In this document: positions 54,134 to 62,558 of the stretch, piece after piece
Layout of the letters: every line of letters begins with the position of its first letter
Position numbering within the stretch: position 1 is the stretch's first letter
NCBI RefSeq assembly: GCF_000169175.1
Contig: NZ_AAWS01000011.1
Location: forward strand, 1-64,000
DNA from: Microscilla marina ATCC 23134
GTDB taxonomy: Bacteria > Bacteroidota > Bacteroidia > Cytophagales > Microscillaceae
DNA: 64,000 bases
Direction of reading: 5' to 3'
The notes under the pieces: generated by a model
Databases searched by the model: none
What the model was told of the DNA's origin: nothing
What the model saw: the letters and a program-made list of their open reading frames with translations, nothing else
Translations under genes and position numbers: made by a program

Positions 54134-54688
54134 ATGTTTGATTCTTTCTATAAAATCAACTACTTAGGTCCTAATACGTCGAGGGCTTCTGATAAAAAGC
54201 ATTTTAAAAGAGAGCACTTGTTTAATTTCAGAGATTCAAACAAAGTATTATATACCATATCTTTGGAAGAGTTTGAATATAACACTTTTGAGTTGAGTTT
54301 TTGTCTTCACAAAGATATCAATAGAAAAGATCGCTTTAACACTCTTTCTGGACTTTACAGGGGTAGTACAAAAGCTACTAAAGTGATCAGAACGTGTGTA
54401 GAAGCGATGCTTTTTTTCTATAAAAAAGATAAAAACTGTTCATTTATGTTTATAGGTGCTTCGTTAGCAGGTGAACGTGAAGAAAACACCAAGCGATTCC
54501 GAATATATAGTTTATTAATGAAAAACCTCTTTCCTCCTTATGCTTTTGCACACTATGAACGTAAAGATTTGAGTTTCTATCTTTTGCTAAATAAAAACCA
54601 AGAGCAATCTATTCCTTTTTTTCCAAAAAAAGTTTGGCAGATGATTAATGAAATCTACGTGCTACCCTCTGTTAAAAGAATGATGTAA
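54134..54688 (+). CDS. Hypothetical protein, second of a two-gene unit
   Basis: A 184-residue soluble protein that I do not recognise. It is rich in Phe, Lys and Arg with a central helix TKVIRTCVEAMLFFYKKD. That helix is followed by FMFIGASLAGEREENTKRFR, which looks like a small alpha/beta fold with an acyltransferase- or ATPase-like loop, but no family motif is clear. It converges on alkB with 7 bp between stops. Confidence 0.6.
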   Translation: MFDSFYKINYLGPNTSRASDKKHFKREHLFNFRDSNKVLYTISLEEFEYNTFELSFCLHKDINRKDRFNTLSGLYRGSTKATKVIRTCVEAMLFFYKKDKNCSFMFIGASLAGEREENTKRFRIYSLLMKNLFPPYAFAHYERKDLSFYLLLNKNQEQSIPFFPKKVWQMINEIYVLPSVKRMM

Positions 54689-54695
54689 AGCTCTT

Positions 54696-55808
54696 CTACA
54701 CTGTTGCTTGCACCACCTGCTTGATATGTTCAGCATCATACGCCTTACTTTTCCAGCGTTCCAGCCTTTTATTCATTACCCCAAACCAAAGCGGAGGTAC
54801 CAACGACATTAATATCATTACAGGGTAGCCTGAAGGCAATTGAGGGCTTTCGTCGAAGTGACGAAGCACTTGATAGGGACGTGCTGCATGGGCGTGGTGG
54901 TCAGAGTGACGCTGTAGCTGAAACAAAAAGAAATTGCTCACTCGGTGGTTTGAGTTCCACGAGTGTAGTGGGTTTACCCTTTCGTATTTGCCAGGAGCTA
55001 TTTCCCGGCGCACAATGCCATAATGTTCTACATAATTGACTGCCTCAAGTGATGAAAACGCCAGAATGCTTTGTGCCACCCAAAAAGCAGGTATTGCCCA
55101 TATTACAGCGCCACTACCCCAGCTTAATATAGTAGTAAGCAAGGTGCAAAAAATTAACGGCAACGCTATGTACCACAGCATAGCATTATGACGGCTCCAG
55201 GTTTTGAGTCCGTGACGTTGCAAACGGCGGCTTTCTATATCCCAGGCACTTTGCCAACCTCCAAATACTGATTGTACCCAAAAAGCATAAAAGGTTTGGT
55301 TTTTTTTGCTGGTGGCCGGGTCTTTAGGAGTGGCTACATGTACATGGTGCCCTTTGTTATGCTCTATAAAAAAATGCATATAACCCACCAACATCAGCGT
55401 AAGTTGGCTATGAAACTGTGCTACTTTGCTGCGCTTGTGCCCTAGTTCGTGGGCAATGTTGATACCACTGCTCATAAACAACATCACACTTAGTAACAAA
55501 CCTGTCCATTCGAGGGCGGTCATAGTTTGTAACGATACTACATAGCCTGCAAACAACACAATACCTACATGTACATACACTTGCGCGTATACCACGGCAT
55601 AAAAGTAACGGTTGCTGATGACCTGATCAAACGAGTCTTCGGTGATGTTTTCGGGGTCTTTGCCAATAATAGTATCCAACAGTGGAATAATTCCATAGCC
55701 AAATACAAAACCGCTAAATGTCCAGCCTCCACCCATATAATATCCCCATACAATGAGGGCTGGAATAGTGAATATGCTCAAGAAACCTAGTTTTTTTAGT
55801 AAACTCAT
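54696..55808 (-). CDS. alkB: Alkane 1-monooxygenase
   Basis: The 370-residue membrane di-iron enzyme hydroxylates the terminal carbon of alkanes. About six membrane helices alternate with the conserved His boxes HELGHK (120-125), EHNKGHH (149-155) and LQRHSDHH (298-305). NYVEHYG (258-264) and the HSWNSNHRVSNFFLFQLQR context are typical of AlkB. It needs rubredoxin, which is not in the window. A TetR gene lies upstream on the same strand, and both genes are preceded by the same palindrome, suggesting induction by substrate or fatty acid. Confidence 0.93.
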   Translation of the reverse strand: MSLLKKLGFLSIFTIPALIVWGYYMGGGWTFSGFVFGYGIIPLLDTIIGKDPENITEDSFDQVISNRYFYAVVYAQVYVHVGIVLFAGYVVSLQTMTALEWTGLLLSVMLFMSSGINIAHELGHKRSKVAQFHSQLTLMLVGYMHFFIEHNKGHHVHVATPKDPATSKKNQTFYAFWVQSVFGGWQSAWDIESRRLQRHGLKTWSRHNAMLWYIALPLIFCTLLTTILSWGSGAVIWAIPAFWVAQSILAFSSLEAVNYVEHYGIVRREIAPGKYERVNPLHSWNSNHRVSNFFLFQLQRHSDHHAHAARPYQVLRHFDESPQLPSGYPVMILMSLVPPLWFGVMNKRLERWKSKAYDAEHIKQVVQATV

Positions 55809-55861
55809 AGTAGAATGTTTTTGGTTTATTTTGGTGATTAAATTGTATGTTTTAATGAAAA

Positions 55862-55876
55862 ATGACTGAAAGTCAT
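55862..55876. promoter_or_regulatory. Candidate TetR operator upstream of alkB
   Basis: ATGACT-GAA-AGTCAT is a perfect 6-3-6 palindrome 53 bp before the alkB ATG. The same arms occur before the tetR gene at 56580-56594. Confidence 0.65.
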
Positions 55877-55932
55877 TTTTATGGCAAAAAAATATACAGG
55901 AATAACTTTATAGCAATTCCTGTAGTCATAGC

Positions 55933-56565
55933 TTAACTGCCCTTGAGCACATATTCAATCAGCTTAAAGTGCTGTACAATTAACTGATCAGCTTCTAATT
56001 GGTGATAATGAGTAACAATGGCCATTTTCTTTTGTACTAGCTGTAGTACCCCCATCGTTTGCCCCCAAAATACATACGCGGCTTCTATTGCTTTCAAATC
56101 ATTTCTGATACTACCATCTTGTTGCCCTTTTTCTATGAGTTGTGCCCCAAGTTCAATAATAGCCACTCCTTCGGCAAGGTAAATTTGTTGCTCCGATGCC
56201 ATGGCGTCCAAGTTGAACAAGTCATTTTGAAAATGTAAAATAGCATTGAAATAATGGGGGTGATTATAAAAAAATTCGAGGTATACCCTCAGTATGGTTT
56301 TCATATTTTCAAACCCAGTATTTTCTTCATCGAGAGCCTCTTCAAACTGTTTTTTTAAGGTAGCAAAAGCCCGGTATAAAATAGCCCGATACAATGCATT
56401 TTTACTCTCAAAATATAAATACAAGGTGCCTTTACCCAGTCCAGCTTGTTTGGCTATCTGGTCCATTGAAGCATTGTCAATTCCTTTAGAAAAAAACACC
56501 TTTTCGGCTGCATCTACAATCGCCTCATACCTTTGTTTTTTTCTGATGTCCTTTGGTGTTCCCAT
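55933..56565 (-). CDS. TetR-family transcriptional regulator
   Basis: The ATG at 56565 (MGTPKDIRKKQR) is preferred over a TTG three codons upstream. The ~210-residue protein has the TetR N-terminal helix-turn-helix (AAEKVFFSKGIDNASMDQIA, then KQAGLGKGTLYLYFESK, residues ~15-60). A helical ligand-binding C-terminal domain follows. It lies 124 bp upstream of alkB on the same strand. Identical palindromes before both genes point to autoregulation and control of alkB. The ligand is unknown. Confidence 0.9.
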   Translation of the reverse strand: MGTPKDIRKKQRYEAIVDAAEKVFFSKGIDNASMDQIAKQAGLGKGTLYLYFESKNALYRAILYRAFATLKKQFEEALDEENTGFENMKTILRVYLEFFYNHPHYFNAILHFQNDLFNLDAMASEQQIYLAEGVAIIELGAQLIEKGQQDGSIRNDLKAIEAAYVFWGQTMGVLQLVQKKMAIVTHYHQLEADQLIVQHFKLIEYVLKGS

Positions 56566-56579
56566 ATCTTTCAAATATT

Positions 56580-56594
56580 ATGACTGTGAGTCAT
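56580..56594. promoter_or_regulatory. Candidate TetR operator upstream of tetR
   Basis: ATGACT-GTG-AGTCAT has the same arms and spacing as the site before alkB. It lies 14 bp before the tetR ATG, where bound repressor would block transcription. Confidence 0.65.
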
Positions 56595-56837
56595 TTTTTC
56601 AAATCTAAAAAAAAGCCGCATAAACTCAAAACAAGTCAAAGTAAAAATATTAAATACTTTATTTGTAAAGTACTATTTAGTGTTTGCTTACTATTCCTGG
56701 GTTTTTTGTAAAACTTTGATTTTCAATGTTATAAGATGGTTGGGTGGCAAAAGTAATATTTGCATAGCGCTACCCCAGAGGTAATGGTTGCCCAGTTTGA
56801 AAAACAGCTTGCCTCCTTCAGGCATTTTGCTGCATAG

Positions 56838-56868
56838 TTGCTAAAAGCCCCAACAATAACTAATTTTG
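56838..56868 (+). promoter_or_regulatory. Promoter of trmB
   Basis: TTG (56838-56840) and TAATTTTG (56861-56868) are separated by 20 bp, as in the rpsT promoter of this window. The trmB ATG follows 73 bp later. The rest of the gap after tetR (56595-56837) shows no gene. Confidence 0.55.
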
Positions 56869-56941
56869 CCGAATATTTTAGGTAACAGACAATAGAGCAG
56901 AAGCCTTTTGTCTGTTTTTTGCCTAATCAAATAAAAAAACA

Positions 56942-57616
56942 ATGGGGAGAAGAAACAAACTAGAGCGTTTTAAGCAAAACGAAGAGAATCCGAATGTGGT
57001 ACAGCCAGGCAAACCTCTGTATGATACGATTAAGGGAAAATGGAGAGAGGAGTTTTTTAAAAACGACCGTGATATAGTATTAGAGTTAGCTTGTGGCAGA
57101 GGAGAGTATACAGTAGGGTTGGCGCAAGCATACCCCGACCGCAACTTTGTAGGGGTAGACATCAAAGGTGATCGTATCTGGAAAGGTAGCCAGTTTGCTA
57201 CTCAAAACGGATTGCAAAATGTAGGGTTTTTACGCACTTTTATCCAAAATATTGAGCAGTATTTTGCCCCTGGCGAAGTAAACGAAATATGGGTGGTACA
57301 CCCCGATCCACGCCCCAAAGACAGTGACGAACGCCGCCGCCTGACCAATGCCCGTTTTTTGACCATGTACAAAAACCTGTTGACGACCGATGGTTGGTTA
57401 CACTTCAAAACCGACAATGCAGGCTTGTTTGAATACACCCTGGAAGTGCTCAAAGATTGGAAAATTAAAGATTTTGAATTTACCCGTGACCTCTACAAAG
57501 AGGAGAAACTGCTTGCCCAACACCACGATATCAAAACCCGCTACGAACTCAAGTTTGTGGCCGAAGGGCACAAAATCCATTACTTGAAATTTAGGTTCGA
57601 TAGGGGAGAGGGCTAA
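56942..57616 (+). CDS. trmB: tRNA (guanine-N7-)-methyltransferase
   Basis: The 224-residue protein is a class I SAM methyltransferase that methylates G46 in the tRNA variable loop. It begins MGRRNKLERF, with the SAM motif LELACGRGEYTVGLA (~47-61), VGVDIKGDR, and a PDPRPKDSDERRRLT segment, the Bacteroidota form of the usual PDPWPKKRH motif. WLHFKTDNAGLFEY follows. Length is usual. It has its own promoter and appears monocistronic. Confidence 0.95.
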   Translation: MGRRNKLERFKQNEENPNVVQPGKPLYDTIKGKWREEFFKNDRDIVLELACGRGEYTVGLAQAYPDRNFVGVDIKGDRIWKGSQFATQNGLQNVGFLRTFIQNIEQYFAPGEVNEIWVVHPDPRPKDSDERRRLTNARFLTMYKNLLTTDGWLHFKTDNAGLFEYTLEVLKDWKIKDFEFTRDLYKEEKLLAQHHDIKTRYELKFVAEGHKIHYLKFRFDRGEG

Positions 57617-57642
57617 AAAATTATGCTATGGTGGAGGTAGAT

Positions 57643-57752
57643 AAGTACCAAGGCAGCATTAAATATACCTAATGAGTAGGTATATACCATATTACGAGTA
57701 GGTTGCTCTTACTTGTAGCTTATAGCTAATTACTTGCTGCTACTTAATCAGC
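57643..57752. repeat. Dispersed ~105-bp repeat, copy 2
   Basis: Begins AAGTACCAAGGCAGCATTAA and matches the copy at 8430-8535, with small insertions around the centre. It lies between the trmB and LRR gene ends. Confidence 0.6.
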
Positions 57753-57792
57753 AATTGTGGCGTATAATTGTAGTTCCTGATCATCTCACCGC

Positions 57793-58482
57793 TCAAAACT
57801 CCACCTCACAATTAGGCAACCATTCCATCAACTTCTTTTGATTATTGGCGTTCATAGGGTTGCCTCCCAGCCTGAGCACTTTTAGCTGGGTGAGTTGTTG
57901 TAGTTGTGAGGGTAAGTCCTGCAATTGGTTGCTATTGAGGTAAAGCCGTCGCAGGTTAGACAACTGACCTATTTCGACAGGTACTTGACTCAAACGATTG
58001 TGGTGCAGACTCAGGTCTTGTAGTTTGCTTAGTTGCCCAATTTCTTTGGGCAGGGTTTCCAGTTGATTTTCATACAAACTGAGTGATCTTAATTGATGCA
58101 GTTTTCCTATTTCGGCAGGCAGTGTTTTTATTTTGGTATTGGTGATCCAGAGCTCTTTCAAGTGGTGTAAATTACCAATTTCTATAGGCAGAGCCTGTAT
58201 TTGGTTGTACCCCAGCGATAGGTCAGTAAGATTGACTAATTGCCCAATTTCTGCTGGAAGCTGTTGAAGGTTCTTGTCAGAAATTAAAAGGTTGGTCAGG
58301 TTTTTATAAAAGCCTGGCTCAAGTTGATGCCTCACACAAAAAAACACGTGTTTATGTAGCTCTTTTGCTACAGCCTTATTGTAGCCCTTTCGAAGCCCCA
58401 CACAAAGCTGAAAAGCCAGCGCAATGTTTTGCTCGTCACCACTTTGCAACAGTTTTAATATTTTTTCGTTATTTTCAGACAT
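57793..58482 (-). CDS. LRR protein
   Basis: The ATG at 58482 (MSENNEKILKLLQSGD) gives 229 residues; the upstream in-frame start would be a TTG. A short helical N-terminus with NIALAFQLCVGLRKGYN is followed by about seven LRRs (~75-215) of the type LQDLSLHHNRLSQVPVEIGQ. It is a paralogue of the gene just upstream, which has the same N-terminal plan, and lies 8 bp after that gene's stop. It is the last gene of a three-gene operon. A protein-binding role is likely. Confidence 0.85.
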   Translation of the reverse strand: MSENNEKILKLLQSGDEQNIALAFQLCVGLRKGYNKAVAKELHKHVFFCVRHQLEPGFYKNLTNLLISDKNLQQLPAEIGQLVNLTDLSLGYNQIQALPIEIGNLHHLKELWITNTKIKTLPAEIGKLHQLRSLSLYENQLETLPKEIGQLSKLQDLSLHHNRLSQVPVEIGQLSNLRRLYLNSNQLQDLPSQLQQLTQLKVLRLGGNPMNANNQKKLMEWLPNCEVEF

Positions 58483-58490
58483 TTTAATTA

Positions 58491-58988
58491 TCAATCTTCA
58501 AAACGTTTGAATCTTATATCACAGTTGTTGGGCAACCATTGGCTTATTTTCCTTTTTTCTTCGGCAGATATTTTATTACCATACAAATACACATCTCTTA
58601 ATTGAGTAAGGCGACTTATTTCGGGCGGCAAACAGGTCAATTGATTATACTGTAGCGACAATACCCTTAAATGAGTCAATGCTCCTATTTCAACTGGCAA
58701 TTTAGTCAATTTATTCTTCCACGCCCACAGGCTATGCAATTGTTTGAGTTGTCCTATTGCTGGAGGCAATACTTCCAGCTGTTGGTTGTTTAGGTTGAGT
58801 TCTTGTAGGTTGGCACAAAAATCGGTCTCAAGTGCATACATTGCACAAAACAATGGGTATTGTTGCAATACCAATGCTACTTGTGGAGTATAGTTCCCTT
58901 GTAACCCTTTGCAAAGCTCAAAAGCCAGCTTAAGGTGAGAGAGATCGTTGCTTTGCAATAATTGCAGTAAACTTGATTCGTGTTCCAT
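58491..58988 (-). CDS. LRR protein
   Basis: The 165-residue protein has the N-terminal motif HLKLAFELCKGLQGNYTPQVA and then about four LRRs (~65-145), such as LHSLWAWKNKLTKLPVEIG. It is a shorter paralogue of the following gene. Its ATG lies 2 bp after the stop of the frameshifted STAS-like gene, so the three form one operon (STAS-like, LRR, LRR). Confidence 0.85.
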   Translation of the reverse strand: MEHESSLLQLLQSNDLSHLKLAFELCKGLQGNYTPQVALVLQQYPLFCAMYALETDFCANLQELNLNNQQLEVLPPAIGQLKQLHSLWAWKNKLTKLPVEIGALTHLRVLSLQYNQLTCLPPEISRLTQLRDVYLYGNKISAEEKRKISQWLPNNCDIRFKRFED

Positions 58989-58990
58989 GG

Positions 58991-59420
58991 CTATACATCC
59001 AGCCAGTTTAAAGCCTGTGTCAGGGTATTAAAAAACCTAAGTTGAAACTGTGGTTCCTTTGCCTCCTCGAGCAACTGTTCAATTGAAATTTGGGTAAAAT
59101 ATCCTTACTTTTGATCAACACAAGGTATTCGCTACCTGCAGCGTGCATAGCTTCTCCTATATGCAGTCCCGTCCATTGTTGATCTCACTGCCAAAAGTAA
59201 TATTGAGTCCAGTAGCATCTATAATTACTGTCTTGGGCTGTAGCATTACCTGATACTTTGCTACCACTTGAGCGTTTTCTATAAATATTTCAAAGTTTAC
59301 CCCCATTGTTTGGTTGTGGTTGCTCCATTGATGTATAAATAATGAAAGCGATTCGTCAAACCAAATACTTACGTATCTGGTGGCTTCTATCAGCTGCCAA
59401 TTGATCCTTGGATTGTACAT
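58991..59420 (-). pseudogene. STAS-like gene with two frameshifts
   Basis: Three overlapping frames continue one protein: MYNPRINWQLIEATRYVSI to EINNG, then GLHIGEAMHAAGSEYLVLIK, then FTQISIEQLLEEA to ALNWLDV. Each junction (near 59170 and near 59098) is one nucleotide short, so two -1 shifts are needed. The restored protein of ~143 residues resembles the gene at 53044-53460 in its strand-helix order and in the closing WL tail, and contains a VIIDATG segment like the STAS loop. Sequencing error is possible. It heads the operon with two LRR genes; the next ATG is 2 bp away. Confidence 0.7.
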
Positions 59421-59749
59421 AGTTATAATATGGTTTAGTAATCATAAAAAGAGCTTGATCAGAATTGTTTATAGTTTGATCGCATCACTTACAATCTTGT
59501 GAAAGACTAATGGGTTTTTCATTAAAACGAGGCGTGATTTATGTGCGTATTTTACAAAATAACAACAAAAATTGGCTTATTCAATGATGAAATGTAGACT
59601 TTTACAGAGGTTTTTATTCTAAAAGGGCGTATTGAGCAGTCAGACAGGTAAATCAAAACACCCGTATTTGGTCATTATAAACATTGAAACAAGGGCTGTT
59701 TTCACCAAGGTGACTTATGAGTGCAAATGCTCACTACATTGTAAATTAA
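59421..59749. other. Intergenic region, no gene seen
   Basis: AT-rich stretch upstream of the STAS-like operon. I see no gene or clear signal apart from the flanking element at 59750. Confidence 0.4.
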
Positions 59750-59938
59750 GGAACATGTTCAAAATAAGTGTCGAGATTGAGGTCATAAACTCAAGGCTGG
59801 CTGAGGCACTTTTTGCGGGCAAGGCAACATCCGGGGGATGTTGAGCCAGACCGTGGGACGGTACCACGGACAATAAAAGTAACGAAAGTCAGGAAAGAGG
59901 ATATGTTCTAAACCGGACAGTTATTGCGATTACGTTCC
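59750..59938. mobile_element. MITE-like element, GGAAC family, copy 2
   Basis: A 189-bp non-coding element begins GGAACATG and ends TACGTTCC, with TAA on both sides (59747-59749, 59939-59941). Its outer ~70 bp on each side match the copy at 7320-7474 almost exactly. The centre instead holds two palindromes, AACATCC/GGATGTT and CCGTGG/CCACGG. The inner AACATCC-type hairpin is also found, with changes, in the element at 32661-32852. Confidence 0.78.
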
Positions 59939-59989
59939 TAAGTAGCCTATTTTTAAATATTGAAGGGGAGCAAAAACTACCACATTTGT

Positions 59990-60709
59990 ATGAAAAAATA
60001 TATGTATATTGGCACTATATGCTTGTTGATGCTGGCAGGGGGATGCGGCACACGCCAGGTAAAAGAACAGTTGGGCAAAATCCACTGTAACAATGGAACC
60101 ATTCAACTCCGTACTGCTTCTTATCACAACCAAAAAGACCACAAGTTGTATATTCAAATAGACTTGATGTATAATGGTAAAGTAGTCTCACAAAACATAG
60201 GGCGCAAAGGCATACCAATGGCCAAAGCAGACAAGGAGGTGAAATTTATGAAAGTAAACCATAAAAGCGAAAGCGGTTTAAATATCTACATTGATCCTCA
60301 CCAACTACCTAGAGACAAATTTAACCAGCTAGTACGCTGTATTCAACTCAATGAACAAAAACTTGTATCACTCATCAACGAAGTTCCCAATCAACACATC
60401 TCTAAGCAAGACTTCAAAGAAAGACAAAGCATCAATACTTTGGTCTATGGCAATTATGACGATATGGGACAACTATTTTATGTAGGCAAACATTTAGATC
60501 AACCTTTGCATGTGTATGTAGCAATTGATGGAACTTGTCAGTTGAGAAACAACGATGAATGGCACCTGCTAGGTAGAGTATTTGAAGGGTATTTAGACAT
60601 TAGCGAAGTGCACTATAACCGTATAAAAAATTACCAAAGCCGCAAGGGAGTAAGGTTGGCAGACTACTTACGCCTGCGCAACATCAAGGTAGTATACGAA
60701 GACAGGTAA
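59990..60709 (+). CDS. Lipoprotein of unknown function
   Basis: The ATG at 59990 opens MKKYMYIGTICLLMLAGGC, a lipoprotein signal with the lipobox LAGGC; a TTG ten codons upstream would spoil it. The ~239-residue mature protein is rich in His, Asn, Lys and Tyr, with no motif I recognise. The element at 59750-59938 ends 51 bp before its ATG and may have brought or removed its promoter. Confidence 0.7.
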   Translation: MKKYMYIGTICLLMLAGGCGTRQVKEQLGKIHCNNGTIQLRTASYHNQKDHKLYIQIDLMYNGKVVSQNIGRKGIPMAKADKEVKFMKVNHKSESGLNIYIDPHQLPRDKFNQLVRCIQLNEQKLVSLINEVPNQHISKQDFKERQSINTLVYGNYDDMGQLFYVGKHLDQPLHVYVAIDGTCQLRNNDEWHLLGRVFEGYLDISEVHYNRIKNYQSRKGVRLADYLRLRNIKVVYEDR

Positions 60710-60816
60710 CCTCCTAACCTGTGTTACAAAAAGTGGAAGTACCCAGAGCATAAATCAATAGGAGCGACAAACTTTTGAGGTAGCTTGTCGCTTACTTGAT
60801 GGCAGGAGAGGGGGGC

Positions 60817-62157
60817 TTAGCTACAATACTTTCGGGCAATTTTATACGCCTTAGGGTGTCCATACTCTCCTGCTTTGCGCAAATTTTTACAAGCCTCCTC
60901 TTTTTTACCCATATACATTTGCGTCATTCCTTTGTTATAGTAAGCTTTATTGTTAAGCGGATCGAGCGAAATTGCCTTATCAAAGTCTTCGAGTGCCCCA
61001 GTAAAGTTTCTTGATTTGTACTTAATTACCCCACGGTGGTTATAAATTTCCGGGTTTTTGGGAGCCATTTTCATTGCCGTACTGAAGTCTTCCAGGGCTC
61101 CTTTGTAGTCCAGTTTTATTTCTTTGATTGTACCCCGTTGTATATAAGCCTCTACGTTTTTGGGTTGTTCATCTATAATAAATTGAATGTCCTGCATTGC
61201 CCCATCAAAATCTTTGAGCAAACCTTTGAGCCGAGCACGGCTAAAATAAAACTTTAGATTACGTCCGTCTAGCTCTATAGCCCGATCAAGATCTTTGAGA
61301 GCAGCTTTTAGGTCTTTGTTTTGTTCGTGCGCCTTTGCCCTTTCGGCAAAATAAGCTTCTTCTTTGTTATATATTTTAATTGCTTTGCTAAAATCGTCCA
61401 ATGCTTTGTCTTGCTTGCCCTCTGCTACAAAATAACTGCCCCGACTAAAATATGCTTCGTGATAAACAGGGTTTAGTCTGATGGCTTTGTTATAGTCGGT
61501 AAGTGCCCCATCATAATTAAGCTGCTTTTTGGCAAGCCCCCGATGGTAGTAAGCTTCTGCATACTTTGGTTTTAATCGAATAGCCTCATCATAATCACTG
61601 AGTGAGTTTTTGGAGTCTTTCAGTGCCACCCTGATCAACCCTCGGTAATAATTGAACTCTGGGCGAAATTTGTTTAGTTTCAAGGCTTTATTTATGTCCA
61701 TGAAGGCTGAGCGGTAGTCTGAAATATGGTATTTGGAAACTGCCCTTCTATAAAAAGAAAACGTATCTTTTTCGTGTAGCCTGATGGCTTCATTATAATC
61801 GTGAATCGCATCTTTGTAATCTTCTCTCAAAAACCTGCTATAAGCCCTTCCCCGGTAGGCTCCTGCCAGTTTGTTGTTAAGTTTAATTGCTTTGCTGTAA
61901 TCTTTAATCGCCAATGAAAGCTTCTTATTTGCCTGATAAGCCTTTGCACGCTTTGCATAAGCCATGGCATACGTTTTATCTTTTTTAATGGCTTGACTAT
62001 ACAGTCTAATGGCAGCTTTAACACGTTGTTCCTCTACTTTTTCATCTCCTTTACTCACCAATGCTTTAGCTGCTTCAGTGTCTTGAGCCTGCACAGGTTG
62101 CATAAGGCAAAATATGAATAGAAAAAATATTCCTGCTGTACGAATGAATTTTGGCAT
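60817..62157 (-). CDS. Secreted TPR-repeat protein
   Basis: The 446-residue protein has a signal peptide (hydrophobic 9-20, ending VQAQD). About eleven TPR repeats fill the rest, each of the form AIKDYSKAIKLNNKLAGAYRGRA or ALKDLDRAIELDGRNLKFYF. It ends with a basic tail that includes KKEEACKNLRKAGEYGHPKAY. TPR arrays bind other proteins, here presumably in the periplasm. No enzyme domain is present. The gene is monocistronic by spacing. Confidence 0.88.
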   Translation of the reverse strand: MPKFIRTAGIFFLFIFCLMQPVQAQDTEAAKALVSKGDEKVEEQRVKAAIRLYSQAIKKDKTYAMAYAKRAKAYQANKKLSLAIKDYSKAIKLNNKLAGAYRGRAYSRFLREDYKDAIHDYNEAIRLHEKDTFSFYRRAVSKYHISDYRSAFMDINKALKLNKFRPEFNYYRGLIRVALKDSKNSLSDYDEAIRLKPKYAEAYYHRGLAKKQLNYDGALTDYNKAIRLNPVYHEAYFSRGSYFVAEGKQDKALDDFSKAIKIYNKEEAYFAERAKAHEQNKDLKAALKDLDRAIELDGRNLKFYFSRARLKGLLKDFDGAMQDIQFIIDEQPKNVEAYIQRGTIKEIKLDYKGALEDFSTAMKMAPKNPEIYNHRGVIKYKSRNFTGALEDFDKAISLDPLNNKAYYNKGMTQMYMGKKEEACKNLRKAGEYGHPKAYKIARKYCS

Positions 62158-62457
62158 TATTTCAAATAATTGTAATGATTGTTGAAAAGTCGTATGAAAT
62201 TGTACGCTGAATTACCTTGGAGTATTTGTCCCTGTGAGAAAATTCAGTGCTTTTATAATCCAGAAGAAACCCAGGATAACTTCTCTCACTAAAATAAACT
62301 ATTTGATTGTGAAAACAGAAAATATGTAAGAAGGATTGTATAATTCAAGAAAAGGTTTGAATAAAAGCCCTGCTAAAAAAATAAACAAGGAGTGCCCAAA
62401 GTTAATAAGTGCTTGATAAGCAGTAATTTGATTACTATTGTGAATTATTTGCAAAGC
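62158..62457. other. Intergenic region, no gene seen
   Basis: AT-rich gap upstream of the TPR gene. It should hold that gene's promoter, but I cannot place it with confidence. Confidence 0.4.
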
Positions 62458-62498
62458 AAAAAGCCACCCACGATCAAAAGATGACCATGGGTGGCTTT
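62458..62498 (-). terminator. Rho-independent terminator of the subtilase gene
   Basis: AAAGCCACCCA and TGGGTGGCTTT pair, with T5 on the minus strand, 61 bp after the protease stop. Confidence 0.85.
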
Positions 62499-62558
62499 AG
62501 TTACATTTATAACGTATTCATTCACAGGTTTTTTGAGGTGGCACACCTGTGGATTAAT

